A DNA stretch of 64,000 nucleotides from Bathynomus jamesi. Lineage: Eukaryota > Arthropoda > Malacostraca > Isopoda > Cirolanidae. The notes beneath the pieces are model-generated. The model saw only the letters and a list, made by a program, of their open reading frames with translations, was not told the DNA's origin and did not search any database. How positions within the stretch are numbered: position 1 is the first letter of the stretch; every line of letters begins with the position of its first letter. Below, one piece after another: positions 33,440 to 43,302 of this stretch. Made by a program: the position numbers and the translations under genes. Location of the stretch: positions 57,501 through 121,500 of the forward strand of contig JAJOZX010009435.1 in NCBI GenBank assembly GCA_023014485.1, in the 5' to 3' direction.

Positions 33440-33830
33440 ATATGTATACAAATCGCCCCACCAAGGTTATAACCCCACACCTCTTGAGTAGAAGGTGAGG
33501 ACGCTAGCTACTACACTACGACGGGATAAATGTTAACACAACCGTATATTTAAACAACCGAGAAAACGCACAACACTTTCGCGTCCAGAGGCATTTTGTG
33601 TGTTAACCCTCCCGCACTCGAGGTAATAACCAGCATTTCATTCAAACTATTTGGTGCAACGCTGGGGCCCCATAAGTGGAATATCATGCACGAACACGCG
33701 CGACTTTCCTTGATGAAAGTGTAGTGTAGTGCCTAGCGTCTTCACCATATACTCGAGGAGTGGTGGGTTCGAACCCTGGTGGGGACGGTTTTTTCATCAT
33801 GAAAAACTGTGCGTGTTCATGAAATATACT
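33440..33830. repeat. inverted element with two tRNA-like arms
   Basis: The right arm (33719-33790, plus) reads TAGTGTAGTGCCTAGCGTC, then GGTGGGTTCGAACCCTGG, with A-box-like and B-box-like sequence. The left arm (33449-33520) is its diverged inverse. Between them, on the minus strand, CTGGACGCGAAAGTGTTGTG resembles the 3' half of a hammerhead, but no CTGANGA is present. Confidence 0.6.
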
Positions 33831-34287
33831 ATATATATATATATATTATATATATACGACCTACACTTATAAGCCTGGGTGTACGGAACCCACATAGCTA
33901 AGTGACACCTTATGGGTGGCAATGACCTCCAAATCGTTTCAGTATTTAGGCAAGCAACAAAAAGCGTGGGAAAATCACACGAACTGTTCTAACTCTCCTA
34001 AAAAATATATCAAAACATAGCTCAGAGGTGGGGTGAAGGGACGGGAAAACCTTGGAGGGCCAAGAGTGCCTGACACCGATATCTACTCCAATTTAAGGGC
34101 ATTATTTCGAAGAAGAAAAGACCAGAAAATGATTATTTTTCTTCATTCTTTACATTCAAGAAAGTGAAAAATGAAAAATGAAAAATAATGAAAAATAATG
34201 AAAAATGAGAAGTGAAAAATAGCTTATAATGTGCGTTCTCATGTTATTTCATATTTCATTATAGCTGTTATTAAAGAGTATGTCTAT

Positions 34288-34339
<52 letters not shown>

Positions 34340-34554
34340 CTTCTTTTATGCAGGAAGGTTGGGCCAAGGGCAAACACCCACAAAAACGCCCCCCCCCCCC
34401 CCCCAACAGATGAATAAGAGCCCAAATCAATTTGTTGTTTTTTAAATTTTGAAAAGATTAGTGTTTATAATGTTATAATGTTTCAGACCAACAAAGACCT
34501 AGGATCCACTCATGGCTGGTCTACCTAACTGTGTTCGTAATCGTGTATTGTGTA

Positions 34555-34612
34555 TGTCCTCCGTGGTGGCGGAGGGGACCTACAATTTTACGTGGGTTCC
34601 GAACCACAAGAA
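34555..34612 (-). repeat. 5S-like SINE, 3' fragment
   Basis: GGGGACCTACAATTTTACGT and GGGTTCCGAACCAC are the shared central block and tail. The 5S-like head is absent. Confidence 0.65.
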
Positions 34613-34680
34613 CATAAGAAATTTATGTAAAAACTGCCGGTAAATTGGCAACGACCAATTTTTACGAAACTAAATAATTA

Positions 34681-35143
34681 TCAATTTAAAAATAATTAAT
34701 TATCGGTTTAAAACTAAAGATAGAATCTCTCGGTCCAGAGGAGCAAGTCATAATAGACTACTATCCACAAATATGTTACATTCTATATCTATTTATAACG
34801 GACATGCAAATATATCAGATCCAAAGAATCCAGTCAATTTCATTACGGTATCCATCAAGTCACGGTCCATATCGATTGCGGACCAAGTCAAAATTTACAA
34901 CCATATACATTATCAATTTAAAAATAATTAATTATCGATTTAAAACTAAAGATAGAATCTCTCGATCCAGAGGATCAAGTCATAATAGACTACTATCCAC
35001 AAATATGTTACACACTATATCTGTTATATAACGAACATGCAAATATATCAGATCCAAAGAATCCAGTCAATTTCATTACGGTATCCATCAAGTCACGGTT
35101 CATATCGATTGCGGACCAAGTCAAATTTACAACCATATACATT
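34681..35143 (+). repeat. 232-bp tandem duplication
   Basis: Two units begin TCAATTTAAAAATAATTAAT at 34681 and 34913 and end with ACAACCATATACATTA. The copies differ at only a handful of positions. It could be two monomers of a satellite. No coding sequence is seen. Confidence 0.93.
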
Positions 35144-35435
35144 ACAATATATACACTTACGAGGAAAAGTGTAGGTGTGGCTGTAAAGACTGTACAGTAA
35201 TGTAGAAATGTGTGTGCACCCATTATGGGTCTCCCATTTAAAGGTGTTTGTGGGGCAAGTGAAGATCATGAGTTTTTCAATACCTCACAGTACTATGGGG
35301 GGGCACCGCTCGGCAGAGGAATCTCTTTAAATGGGGTGTGTAAGGTCCCCTAACCCAAGACGCTGCCTCCCTATATCCCACAACACTTGTGTTGAGCTGT
35401 GGGATCTATCCCCACAAAGCCTTAATTTTACTACC

Positions 35436-35735
35436 TTAAACTATACCCTTTCTATCAACATGCGCGTCCAATCGATTCTTAAACATGTTTATAGACGTGC
35501 TACTAATTACTTCTACCGGCAAACTATTCCAGCTATTTACTATTCTATGCGTAAAAAAGTTTTTCGCAACTGCTGTCTCGAACCTTCTACTTGTCAACTT
35601 ACACCCGTTATTTCTAGTCCTATTATATTGAGATATTTCGAAAAAGCTATCTCTATCTACGTTATCAAACCCATTCATAATTTTGAAAACCTGGATTAGA
35701 TCACCCCTTAACCTCCTAGTATGCGTGTCTAGTGA
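35436..35735 (-). pseudogene. CR1-like LINE C-terminal fragment
   Basis: LDTHTRRLRGDLIQVFKIMN, NRTRNNGCKLTSRRFET and NSWNSLPVEVISSTSINMFK correspond block for block to the C-terminus of the element at 930 (FETRRLRGQLIEVFKLLRGF onward). Only the last hundred residues remain. Confidence 0.85.
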
Positions 35736-35920
35736 AGAAGAGGGAAAGAAGTGTGTGTTTGAGAGCATGCTGGACTGCTTACAGGGTGGATGAGACACGG
35801 AAAAAAAGATCAGCTAAGGAGGACAGTAACAGGAGAAACGGGAGTTCCAGCACTCGCTGTTTCCTGTCTAACGTCCTCCCGGAGTACTTCCCTGGTCGAT
35901 TGGTGTCTACAATCTTCTCC

Positions 35921-35925
<5 letters not shown>
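35736..35925 (+). repeat. dispersed repeat, copy 2
   Basis: GAGAGCATGCTGGACTGCTT through GTCTACAATCTTCTCC matches 17433-17610 without the internal hairpin. Confidence 0.8.

Positions 35926-35928
<3 letters not shown>

Positions 35929-35977
<49 letters not shown>
35929..35977. repeat. (TA)n microsatellite
   Basis: TA run hosting the MITE at 35988. Confidence 0.95.
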
Positions 35978-35983
<6 letters not shown>

Positions 35984-35987
35984 TATA

Positions 35988-36069
35988 CAGGGTGGGAGAA
36001 AAGTCTTTAAGGATTATTATTATTATTATTTGTGTGTATAAAATCCCTAAAGACTTTTCTCTCACCCTG
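35988..36069. mobile_element. 82-bp palindromic mariner MITE
   Basis: CAGGGTGGGAGAAAAGTCTT and AAGACTTTTCTCTCACCCTG are perfect-ish inverses with a short TTA-rich centre, inserted at TA. Confidence 0.88.
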
Positions 36070-36207
36070 TATATATTATTAAAAAAAAAACCGTTTTGTC
36101 AAATCATCAACTTAAAAACCACTAATAGCTTAAAGCAACTTCGTTTTAATTTTTTTTTCATTGTTGCTTTTACACTATTTATTTATCAATTTAGACGTAC
36201 GGTGTAT

Positions 36208-36249
<42 letters not shown>

Positions 36250-36361
36250 ATATATATCACATTCAAGGTGATAACTTACGAATGTACAAACAACATGAAC
36301 CTGTACATGATTTTACATTTTCATCCACATACATTCACCTTGTATACACACACATACACAC

Positions 36362-36363
<2 letters not shown>

Positions 36364-36427
<64 letters not shown>

Positions 36428-36437
36428 ATATATATAT
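36364..36437. repeat. (TA)n microsatellite
   Basis: Long TA run with one phase break. Similar runs occur at 36206-36257 and 36738-36780. Confidence 0.95.
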
Positions 36438-36640
36438 GCTTCCTTTGTACAAACTGTGACTGTAATGCGGTTTACAGTAATTAAGAATGCCAGGAGAAAA
36501 TTACATTTCTGTCAAATAATTCTCCGAGTAAATATATGTAGAGCTTAGCAGCAAAGTGGAATTAGCGAAACGTGGAATTCACTCAAACACTTTACTGTTA
36601 AGTTCCATCTGTAAAGACAAAAAAGAATTATATATAATAA

Positions 36641-36736
36641 TGCAAATCCACAAGGAAAAAAAGATTAATAATTTTTACTTTTCCTTGTGGGTTTGCATCA
36701 TTCATTCATTTCACGTGTTTGTTTGTGAAATTCATC

Positions 36737-36738
<2 letters not shown>
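36641..36738. repeat. family a palindrome, deleted copy 2
   Basis: TGCAAATCCACAAGGAAAAA and TTTTCCTTGTGGGTTTGCAT form the outer arms. The hammerhead-bearing inner arms present at 33312-33373 are missing. Confidence 0.8.
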
Positions 36739-36781
<43 letters not shown>

Positions 36782-36825
36782 CAATAGGAATATAAAGACA
36801 AGAGATACGACTCTCAACATTTATT

Positions 36826-36862
36826 GGCCAAACGTTTCGGTCCACTCAGGGGCCATCTTGAG
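36826..36862 (-). ncRNA. hammerhead-ribozyme-like motif, left arm
   Basis: On the minus strand: CUCAAGA, one extra U, helix II-like GGCCC/GGACC around CUGAGU, then GAAACGUUUG. G5 of the core is C here, so this copy is degraded relative to the right arm. Confidence 0.45.
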
Positions 36863-37044
36863 TGACTAAATGAAAGCATCCAAACAAACAAAAAAAAATC
36901 AATAATATAACTAAAGAAATAAAAAAAAATGCAAGATAAATATATTGTACATAGTTATAAAACCTAATACAATAGGTATGGAGTTTTATAACTATGTACA
37001 ATATATTTATCTTGCATTTTTTTTACTCTTGTTTCTTTTAGTCA

Positions 37045-37080
37045 CTGAAGATGGCCCCTGAGTGGACCGAAACGTTTGCC
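37045..37080 (+). ncRNA. hammerhead-ribozyme-like motif, right arm
   Basis: CUGAAGA, one extra U, GGCCC...GGACC as helix II with loop CUGAGU, then GAAACGUUUG, in which AACGUU is self-complementary. All invariant core bases are present. The extra U before helix II departs from the canonical form. Confidence 0.55.
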
Positions 37081-37156
37081 CAATAAATGTTGAGAGTCTT
37101 ATCTCTTATCTTTACATTCCTATTGAGGATAAGATTCCCGAAGAACACTTCTATCG

Positions 37157-37159
<3 letters not shown>

Positions 37160-37221
<62 letters not shown>

Positions 37222-37241
37222 ATATATAATATATATATATA
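37160..37241. repeat. (TA)n microsatellite
   Basis: TA run with AAT interruptions at its right end. Confidence 0.95.
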
Positions 37242-37247
37242 GTGTTT

Positions 37248-37452
37248 CGGATTGTTTAACCTCCTTTCTTCGTAACGGCAAAGGTCATGTCACGGAGGGG
37301 ACCTACAATTCTATGTGGGGCCGAACCACAGGTCGCTACATCATCCGAATGCAGAGGATAGTCAGCCATCCAACTACTGAACAGAACAGACCCAACGTTT
37401 TTTAACTTCGCTGCTTTAGGGAAGTACTGTTGCGACGTGGCTACGGTTCACA
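37248..37452 (-). repeat. 5S-rRNA-like SINE, copy 4
   Basis: The minus strand has CGAAGTTAAAAAACGTTGGG (5S-like CGAAGTTAAGCAACGTCGGG), then TTCAGTAGTTGGATGGCTGA and the GTGGTTCGGCCCCACAT, TTGTAGGTCCCC block. This copy has the clearest 5S similarity in the window. Confidence 0.82.
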
Positions 37453-37459
37453 GACAGAC

Positions 37460-37502
<43 letters not shown>

Positions 37503-37779
37503 CCTTGGTCCATGGTATGTGCCTTTTTTCAATGCCTATTTTTGTGACCTTAGTGACAAAAACTAACTTCCAAAACGGTAGTTATTATTAGCCATGAAGG
37601 TCACGACTAAAATTAGTTAAAAAAAAAAAGCACTCTTCAAGTTTTAATTTTGCTTCGAAACTCCAAAATTTTAAATTTGTCTCAATTTTTTTTTCCTTTT
37701 ACAGAAATGAGTCAATTTTCCGAAATTTTACTGGTATATTTACGAGGGTTTTTTATTTCTTATTTTTATTATTAATTTG

Positions 37780-37783
<4 letters not shown>

Positions 37784-37840
<57 letters not shown>
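37784..37840. repeat. (TA)n microsatellite
   Basis: TA run hosting the mariner at 37843. Confidence 0.95.
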
Positions 37841-37841
<1 letters not shown>

Positions 37842-37842
37842 A

Positions 37843-38558
37843 CAGGGTGGGCCGTAAGTTTCCATACATAGGAAAAATAACATTTTTTTATGGACAACCA
37901 TTTTTATTATATAATATGCTCTACATGGTTGCCATTGTTTTGAAAACACATTTCAATACGTGTTCCCCACTGTTGATGAACACGCATTAGCACAGTTGAC
38001 GTTATGCTTGTAATGGCGTTGGTGATACGTTCCTTTAGATGATTTATGTCTCGTATCTTTTCCTGATACACCATGGCCTTCAAGTGCCCCCAAAGATAGA
38101 AATCAAGGGGGGTGAGATCTGGGGATCTGGGAGGCCACTCCACAGGACCACGCCGACCAATCCAAGCATCCGGAAACTGCTGCTGATCCAAATACCGACG
38201 CACGTGAAGACCATAATGAGGTGGAGCTCCATCTTGCTGGAAGTAAACTGGGAAGTTACCTTCCTCGTTTAGCAGGGATGGGAAAATCTCTTCTTGCAAC
38301 ATGTTAAGATACCTTTCGGCATTAAGATTTCCACTGACAAAAATTGGTCCAATAATTCTGTCACCCCATATCCCGGCCCACACCATCACTTTACCGGCAC
38401 CTTGCATCTTCGTCGGACTCAGCCAGTTAGGGTTAGCATTACTCCAGTAACGTATGTTTTGCCGATTAACCTCTCCATTGACGTAAAAATTTGCTTCATC
38501 AGTAATATAAAAACAAACGTTAATTTTTCCTATGTATGGAAACTTACGGCCCACCCTG
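37843..38558 (-). mobile_element. DD41D mariner, N-terminally deleted, copy 1
   Basis: The ends CAGGGTGGGCCGTAAGTTTC and GAAACTTACGGCCCACCCTG are inverted repeats. The right end is partly duplicated (a second CGGCCCACCCTG at 38567-38578). The transposase lacks its DNA-binding half. Confidence 0.92.
37907..38515 (-). pseudogene. DD41D mariner transposase, catalytic domain only
   Basis: The frame begins inside the transposase at ITDEANFYVNGEVNRQNIRY. It carries QQDGAPPHYGL (second Asp) and [16 protein letters not shown] (third Asp), ending QNNGNHVEHII. Spacing between the second and third Asp is 42 here because of one extra Gln codon (QQQ); the copy at 60693 has 41. DD41D is the signature of rosa-like mariners. 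The 5' leader is fused directly to codon Thr-Asp of the first motif, so the N-terminal helix-turn-helix domains are gone. Confidence 0.9.
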
Positions 38559-38579
38559 TATATATACGGCCCACCCTGT

Positions 38580-38627
<48 letters not shown>

Positions 38628-38630
<3 letters not shown>

Positions 38631-39075
38631 GGTGGCTCATAAGTCCCAATCGCTTATTATAATTAAAGTGAAAATCCATCTAGCGAATTAAAAAAAATAT
38701 ATATATATTTTCTTAGATAATAAGTAAATATTTCTAAATTTATAGTAAACGTTTTCCTTTGTTTGATTTTTTTTTGTACAGGGTGTATATAAAGTAAAGC
38801 GAGTGAAGAGACAAATCCGATTTGAACTGGTTGTAAACTAGTTTCAACTTGTTTTTTTAACTCTTAAAAACCTTTTCAACACCTCTCATCATAAACCTTA
38901 CCATCGACTATACGGTCGTTATCAAGTACTGTACACGTAAAAATAGTAATAGTTCATGTTCACTCGCTTTAATATGATTCAAATCAGATTTCTCTCTTCA
39001 CTCGCGTTACTTTATACACACACACCTGATATTTTCGCTTTAATTATAACCGATTAGGACTTATGGGCCACCCTG
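38628..39075 (+). mobile_element. mariner-type MITE (GGTGGCCCATAAG family), copy 2, interrupted
   Basis: The ends CAGGGTGGCTCATAAGTCCC and GGACTTATGGGCCACCCTG match the MITE at 10793. The body is split at 38779 by a second MITE inserted at a TA. Confidence 0.9.
38779..39028 (+). mobile_element. MITE nested in the 38628 MITE
   Basis: CAGGGTGTATATAAAGTAAA and GCGAGTGAAGAGACAAATC on the left are inverted as GATTTCTCTCTTCACTCGCG with TTACTTTATACACACACACCTG on the right. TA flanks it on both sides. The intact copy at 10793 shows the uninterrupted sequence. Confidence 0.9.
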
Positions 39076-39342
39076 TATATACATCGAAAGTGGCATATTT
39101 GATAAAAAAAAAAATTATTATTAAAATATACGTAACTTCCCTGAAAAGTAAGTATAATATTTTCAGTAGTCCATATCTGACATCTGTAAAGCAGGAGTAG
39201 AAATTACTTAAAGTAAAAGTTGACAAACTTCATTATAAGAGAGTTTGATGAACTCATTTTTGATACTTTCTTATGTAAACTATCAAAAGGGGCAAAATAT
39301 ACTCCAGGACGAGTTACAACAACTCTCAAATTTGGTAATGCA

Positions 39343-39406
<64 letters not shown>

Positions 39407-39424
39407 ATATATATATATATATAG

Positions 39425-39493
39425 AGGGTGTCCCAGAAGTCCTACCCTATAATATACAATTTATATTAGCTTTTGGGGCAGGACTTCTGGGAC

Positions 39494-39494
<1 letters not shown>
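39425..39494 (+). mobile_element. short mariner-like MITE, copy 1 (right end damaged)
   Basis: AGGGTGTCCCAGAAGTCCTA and GCAGGACTTCTGGGAC are inverses. The last bases are replaced by a CA microsatellite. Confidence 0.8.
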
Positions 39495-39561
<67 letters not shown>

Positions 39562-39564
<3 letters not shown>

Positions 39565-40478
39565 GCCCGGATTTAGCTATAGGCGAACTAGGCGATCGCC
39601 TACGGCCTCGCGCCAAAGGGGGCCTCGCACAAGCCGTTTTGCGCGTTCTGTTCAAGTGATATTAATGATTTAGAACTCTATGAAGAACTTAAAGTACTTT
39701 GCAGGTTTATACCTGAGAAAACAGATCTCGGAAATGCCCTTGTTTATATAGTGCAAAAACAACTAAGTGAGATTTATCCTAATGTTTATGCTGCACTTCG
39801 AATAGTATTAACCATCCCAGTTACTGTTGCTTCGGCTGAAAGAAGTTTCTCGCGTCTCAAACTTATTAAAACATATTTGCGTTCCACCATGTCTCAAGCG
39901 AGATTGCAGTCATTAGCTATGTTATCAATATAAAACGATATAACAAATTCATTAGATTATTCTCAATTAATTGAAGAGTTTAGCTCGAAGAAAAGTAGAA
40001 AAGCATTGCTGTAATATTCAAGGAGCATCTGAACCAAATATTAAAGCATTAATATTTAGCCTGATAAGTCGACCGCTCACTATTATAAAAAATGAAATGT
40101 CAACATCTCTTATACATCACATATGAAAAACGTTTGTATACTATGGAAAGTCATTACCTATAATATTATATAAATCTTAGAAATCATTGTCTTATATTTT
40201 CGATACAAATCTTGATTCATATTATAATTTATACTTATTTGTATGGTTTATTTATATTTCTTATACAATTTCCCTGCGTGATTATTTTGGTTTGGTTTAA
40301 TTTTTAAGTGCTGGCATAGTTCTGTCTATGCGGGATTCTAATATTGCTGGTATAGTACCGATAATTAAGTCCATATTTTCATATATATAGGCCTAGGGCC
40401 TCGCAATTTCTAGATCTGCCTAGGTCCTCGCAATTTCTAGATCTGCCTAGGGCCTCGCAACTTCTAGATCCGGCCCTG
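39562..40478 (+). mobile_element. internally deleted hAT element (ZMYM1-like type)
   Basis: The ends CAGGCCCGGATTTAG and CTAGATCCGGCCCTG are inverted repeats. Flanks are TA microsatellite, so a target duplication cannot be judged. Near the right end CTAGATCTGCCTAGG and CCTCGCAATTTCTAG recur in three tandem units. Only the C-terminal part of a transposase remains. Confidence 0.85.
39667..40013 (+). pseudogene. hAT transposase C-terminal dimerisation region
   Basis: DLELYEELKVLCRFIPEKTD leads into LRIVLTIPVTVASAERSFSR, the hATC dimerisation motif, then LKLIKTYLRSTMSQARLQSL. An in-frame TAA after AMLSI interrupts NDITNSLDYSQLIEEFSS, which ends KKSRKALL. It is the type seen in ZMYM1/DUF4371-like hAT proteins. 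The catalytic part is deleted. Confidence 0.85.
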
Positions 40479-40485
40479 TATATAT

Positions 40486-40525
<40 letters not shown>

Positions 40526-40529
<4 letters not shown>

Positions 40530-40598
40530 GTCCCAGAAGTCCTACCCTATAATATACAATATTATATTAGTTTTGGGGCAGGACTTCTGGGACACCCT
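40526..40598 (+). mobile_element. short mariner-like MITE, copy 2
   Basis: GGGTGTCCCAGAAGTCCTAC and GCAGGACTTCTGGGACACCC are inverses flanking TATAATATACAATATTATAT. It is almost identical to the copy at 39425. Confidence 0.88.
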
Positions 40599-40619
<21 letters not shown>

Positions 40620-40678
<59 letters not shown>

Positions 40679-41547
40679 TGTATATATATGTTAGTGGTTA
40701 GTTTTTGTTCAGATCATAAACTCATTAGTTATTATTAATTTTTAGAGAACTTTCATTAAAATTTTGCAAAATATCAAATTAATAATAAAATTTAAAGTCA
40801 ATTATTCGCAATCACGTAATTACAAATAACAAATAATAAAAGTGTTTATTAAATCCGACACTAAAATTACGTAGAGAACAAGTCAGTATGTTACAGTACA
40901 GAAAAAATAAGCAACACAATTGCAGGAAATACCAATAAAACATTTATGGTTCTTAGAACCAAAACCACAATTGACTTCTTGGTTATTAACCGGTTTTAAA
41001 TGACGTCATACATTTTAAAATTATTTAAGTGTAAAAAATATAGTATCGTCCACACACTCAATTTTACGTCTAATAAAAGGTGGTTAATTATAGACTAAAG
41101 ATGTTTATTCTGGGTAAAAAAACTCGTGTCACACACACACACACACACGACATTAACCTAACTTAACCTTTGTGCCATCGAACCGAGAAGAGCGTAATAA
41201 ATGTTTCGGACGCAATTGAGGGCTCGAATGGTGTTTTCTGTTAAGTCATTAAATAGTGAGGTACCAACTCGTCTAGTCTAACTTAAGCGAGCCTTAACGT
41301 AACCTAACCTAACCTAATCAGGACGAATATATCATTTATTCGACAATAAAAAAATTTCTAGATTTTTTATAGACATTTTTTAATTTTTCCGAGGTACCAG
41401 AAGTGTTACCTCGACCTAATAATAGTGAATTATCACTCGCTCTACCTCACTTATACCCATTTGCCTACGCACACTGCCTACCTTACTGAACTACGATATT
41501 TTCGCATTTTCATTTGTGACAACTCATCCCAACCTAACTAGCCTTTC

Positions 41548-41560
<13 letters not shown>
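40620..41560. other. non-coding stretch
   Basis: TA and CA runs at the edges, AACCTAACCTAACCTAATC near 41302. No gene is seen. Confidence 0.5.
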
Positions 41561-41580
<20 letters not shown>

Positions 41581-41583
<3 letters not shown>

Positions 41584-41820
41584 GTAAAATCACAGAATAA
41601 CACGTGATCTTATTAATAAGCAAACACCACAGGGAAAGGAAAAAAGAAACACGAAATCCGAGCGCTTTCGTGATATATTCACATATATTCGCTTGTGTAT
41701 TTAACTCATTTACTTTGTAAATCTGCCTATTACTTGTTTTTCCCTGAAGATGTGAATATATCACGAAAGCGCTCGGATTTCGAGTTTCTTTTTTCCTTTT
41801 CCCTGTGGTTGTTGCTTGCT

Positions 41821-41835
<15 letters not shown>
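41581..41835. repeat. palindromic element with hammerhead-like core (family c)
   Basis: GCAAACACCACAGGGAAAGG, then CGAAATCCGAGCGCTTTCGT, on the left is inverted as ACGAAAGCGCTCGGATTTCG and CCTTTTCCCTGTGGTTGTTG on the right. The centre of about 90 bp is unique. It is set in TA runs. Confidence 0.9.
41744..41776 (+). ncRNA. hammerhead-ribozyme-like motif (intact core)
   Basis: CUGAAGA, one extra U, helix II GUGA/UCAC (extended by AU pairs), then GAAA and AGCGCU, a self-complementary helix III, followed by C as possible cleavage-site H. All invariant bases of the hammerhead core are present. Penelope-like elements are known to carry such motifs. Confidence 0.6.
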
Positions 41836-41855
<20 letters not shown>

Positions 41856-41859
<4 letters not shown>

Positions 41860-43219
41860 GTCGCAAAACCAGGACACAGAATTCCTATGTTCTTAAAAAC
41901 CAAATATTTGGGAATGCAGTTTTATGCCCTCCTCAAGTTTAAAAATAAAACGAAAAAGAATGTAACACATTGAAAGTGATGAACAGCTGTAGTCAAAATA
42001 AAAGTTGAACCTGTTACAACAATCCTCGGATAGACTAAACTCGAGAATTGGGAACAAAAACATTCGTGTTAAAATAAACTATACAGCGCATGCGCGATGC
42101 CCATGCATATACTGTATGTGCCTCCATCGAAAGGGGTCAGTGATGTGAAATATTGAAAGCAAATATTCTTTGGCTTTCGAGGGCTTTATTTTAATAGTTT
42201 AATAAACGTAAGTTTCTCACTGGTTGTATCTTGGTTGTTTCTTACATTTGGGCTTGCTGGGAATGCATAATTTGAAGTACGCTTAAGTGGAGCCAGCGTT
42301 TGTAGTTCACTGAGTAACACCTCCCTATAAGCGAAAATAAGACACTGAGGTCGGGAGTTCGCTCCCGATGACGCTGATATAATAATACAAGAGTTAGAGT
42401 ATGGGTCGTATTAGTTTGCCTGAGAGCTGTACCAGTTTTTGGCCTTCCTGTCTTATTATTAATATTATTTATAAAGCGGAATAGTTTATTTGAATAAACG
42501 TATACGTATCGTTGTAATAAGATTATTTCCCACCTTTTCCCATTCCCATCCGCGGTCCAAAAGTAGAAATACTCGAAGCGGGAATTCGAGATCTGGGAAA
42601 AGTTTTTTTTATCTGGGAAAAGGTAAAAGAAAGGTATGTGACGTAATTACAGGCCCGAGCCGCAAAAGGTGTTTTCCTGGAAAAGTCTAACTTTTGGTGC
42701 AGGAATGAGAACAGTCGATGGGAGAATTTCCTTCTTTGAGATTCCCACTTTCTCATTTTAGGAGCAAGACTGAAATGGAAATATGAACGGGAAAAGATTG
42801 AGTAAAAATAACCCAATTTCTCGATTTTCAAAATGTTTGGTTATAACAACCAAAATACAGGGTTAATACTGGTAACCAATCAAAATGGTTTGCAGTTACT
42901 ACGATTAATTTTCTGGTAACTGGTTGGATCAGTCCTAACCACTGAGACTCGTTAGCAAATAATTTGGTTGCTGCCACCAAATATTTTTCTCTGTGTGACT
43001 TTGAAGAACTGAATCGACCTCGTTTATCATTCAAATTTTGTAAATTCAAATAGTGTTTGACGATACAAACGACTTTGCTTTTAAAATTTTAAAAAGCACT
43101 GACCCACTTCTAAATATTTCGATGGAACCACATACATACATACATACGTACTGCGCATGCGCTGGTTAGTTTATTTTAATTAAGAGGAATTGTTTCGTTT
43201 TCAGTTGTCAAGTTTGCCT
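41856..43219. other. non-coding stretch
   Basis: No recognisable gene. CGCATGCGC occurs near 42090 and 43148. Possible partial mariner end GGCGTCGCAAAACCAGGAC at 41857 lacks a partner. Confidence 0.45.
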
Positions 43220-43238
43220 CGAGTATTGTTGCAGCAGC

Positions 43239-43288
<50 letters not shown>
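43220..43288. repeat. (CA)n microsatellite
   Basis: CA run of about 46 bp starting at 43243, followed by CAGAG. Confidence 0.85.
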
Positions 43289-43294
<6 letters not shown>

Positions 43295-43302
43295 ATGTAT
43301 AG

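Larger units (their letters stand above)
36784..37130. repeat. 350-bp palindromic element with two hammerhead-like cores (family b)
   Basis: AGGAATATAAAGACAAGAGA, then GACTCTCAACATTTATTGG, on the left is inverted as AATAAATGTTGAGAGTC and TTACATTCCT on the right. A second inverted pair (AATGCAAGATAAATATATTG / CAATATATTTATCTTGCATT) fills the centre, so nearly the whole element folds back. Confidence 0.9.

Noticed and set aside
33550..33620. A sixth hammerhead motif (CTGGACGCGAAAGTGTTG, minus strand)
   Set aside because: No CTGANGA box is found upstream at a suitable distance, so half of the core is absent.
37248..37452. A 5S rRNA gene
   Set aside because: Only the central part resembles 5S rRNA; the ends do not, and the segment recurs joined to SINE tails.
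42490..43049. Open frames of 60-100 codons on both strands
   Set aside because: No recognisable domain, no supporting splice or start context, and no similarity within the window.
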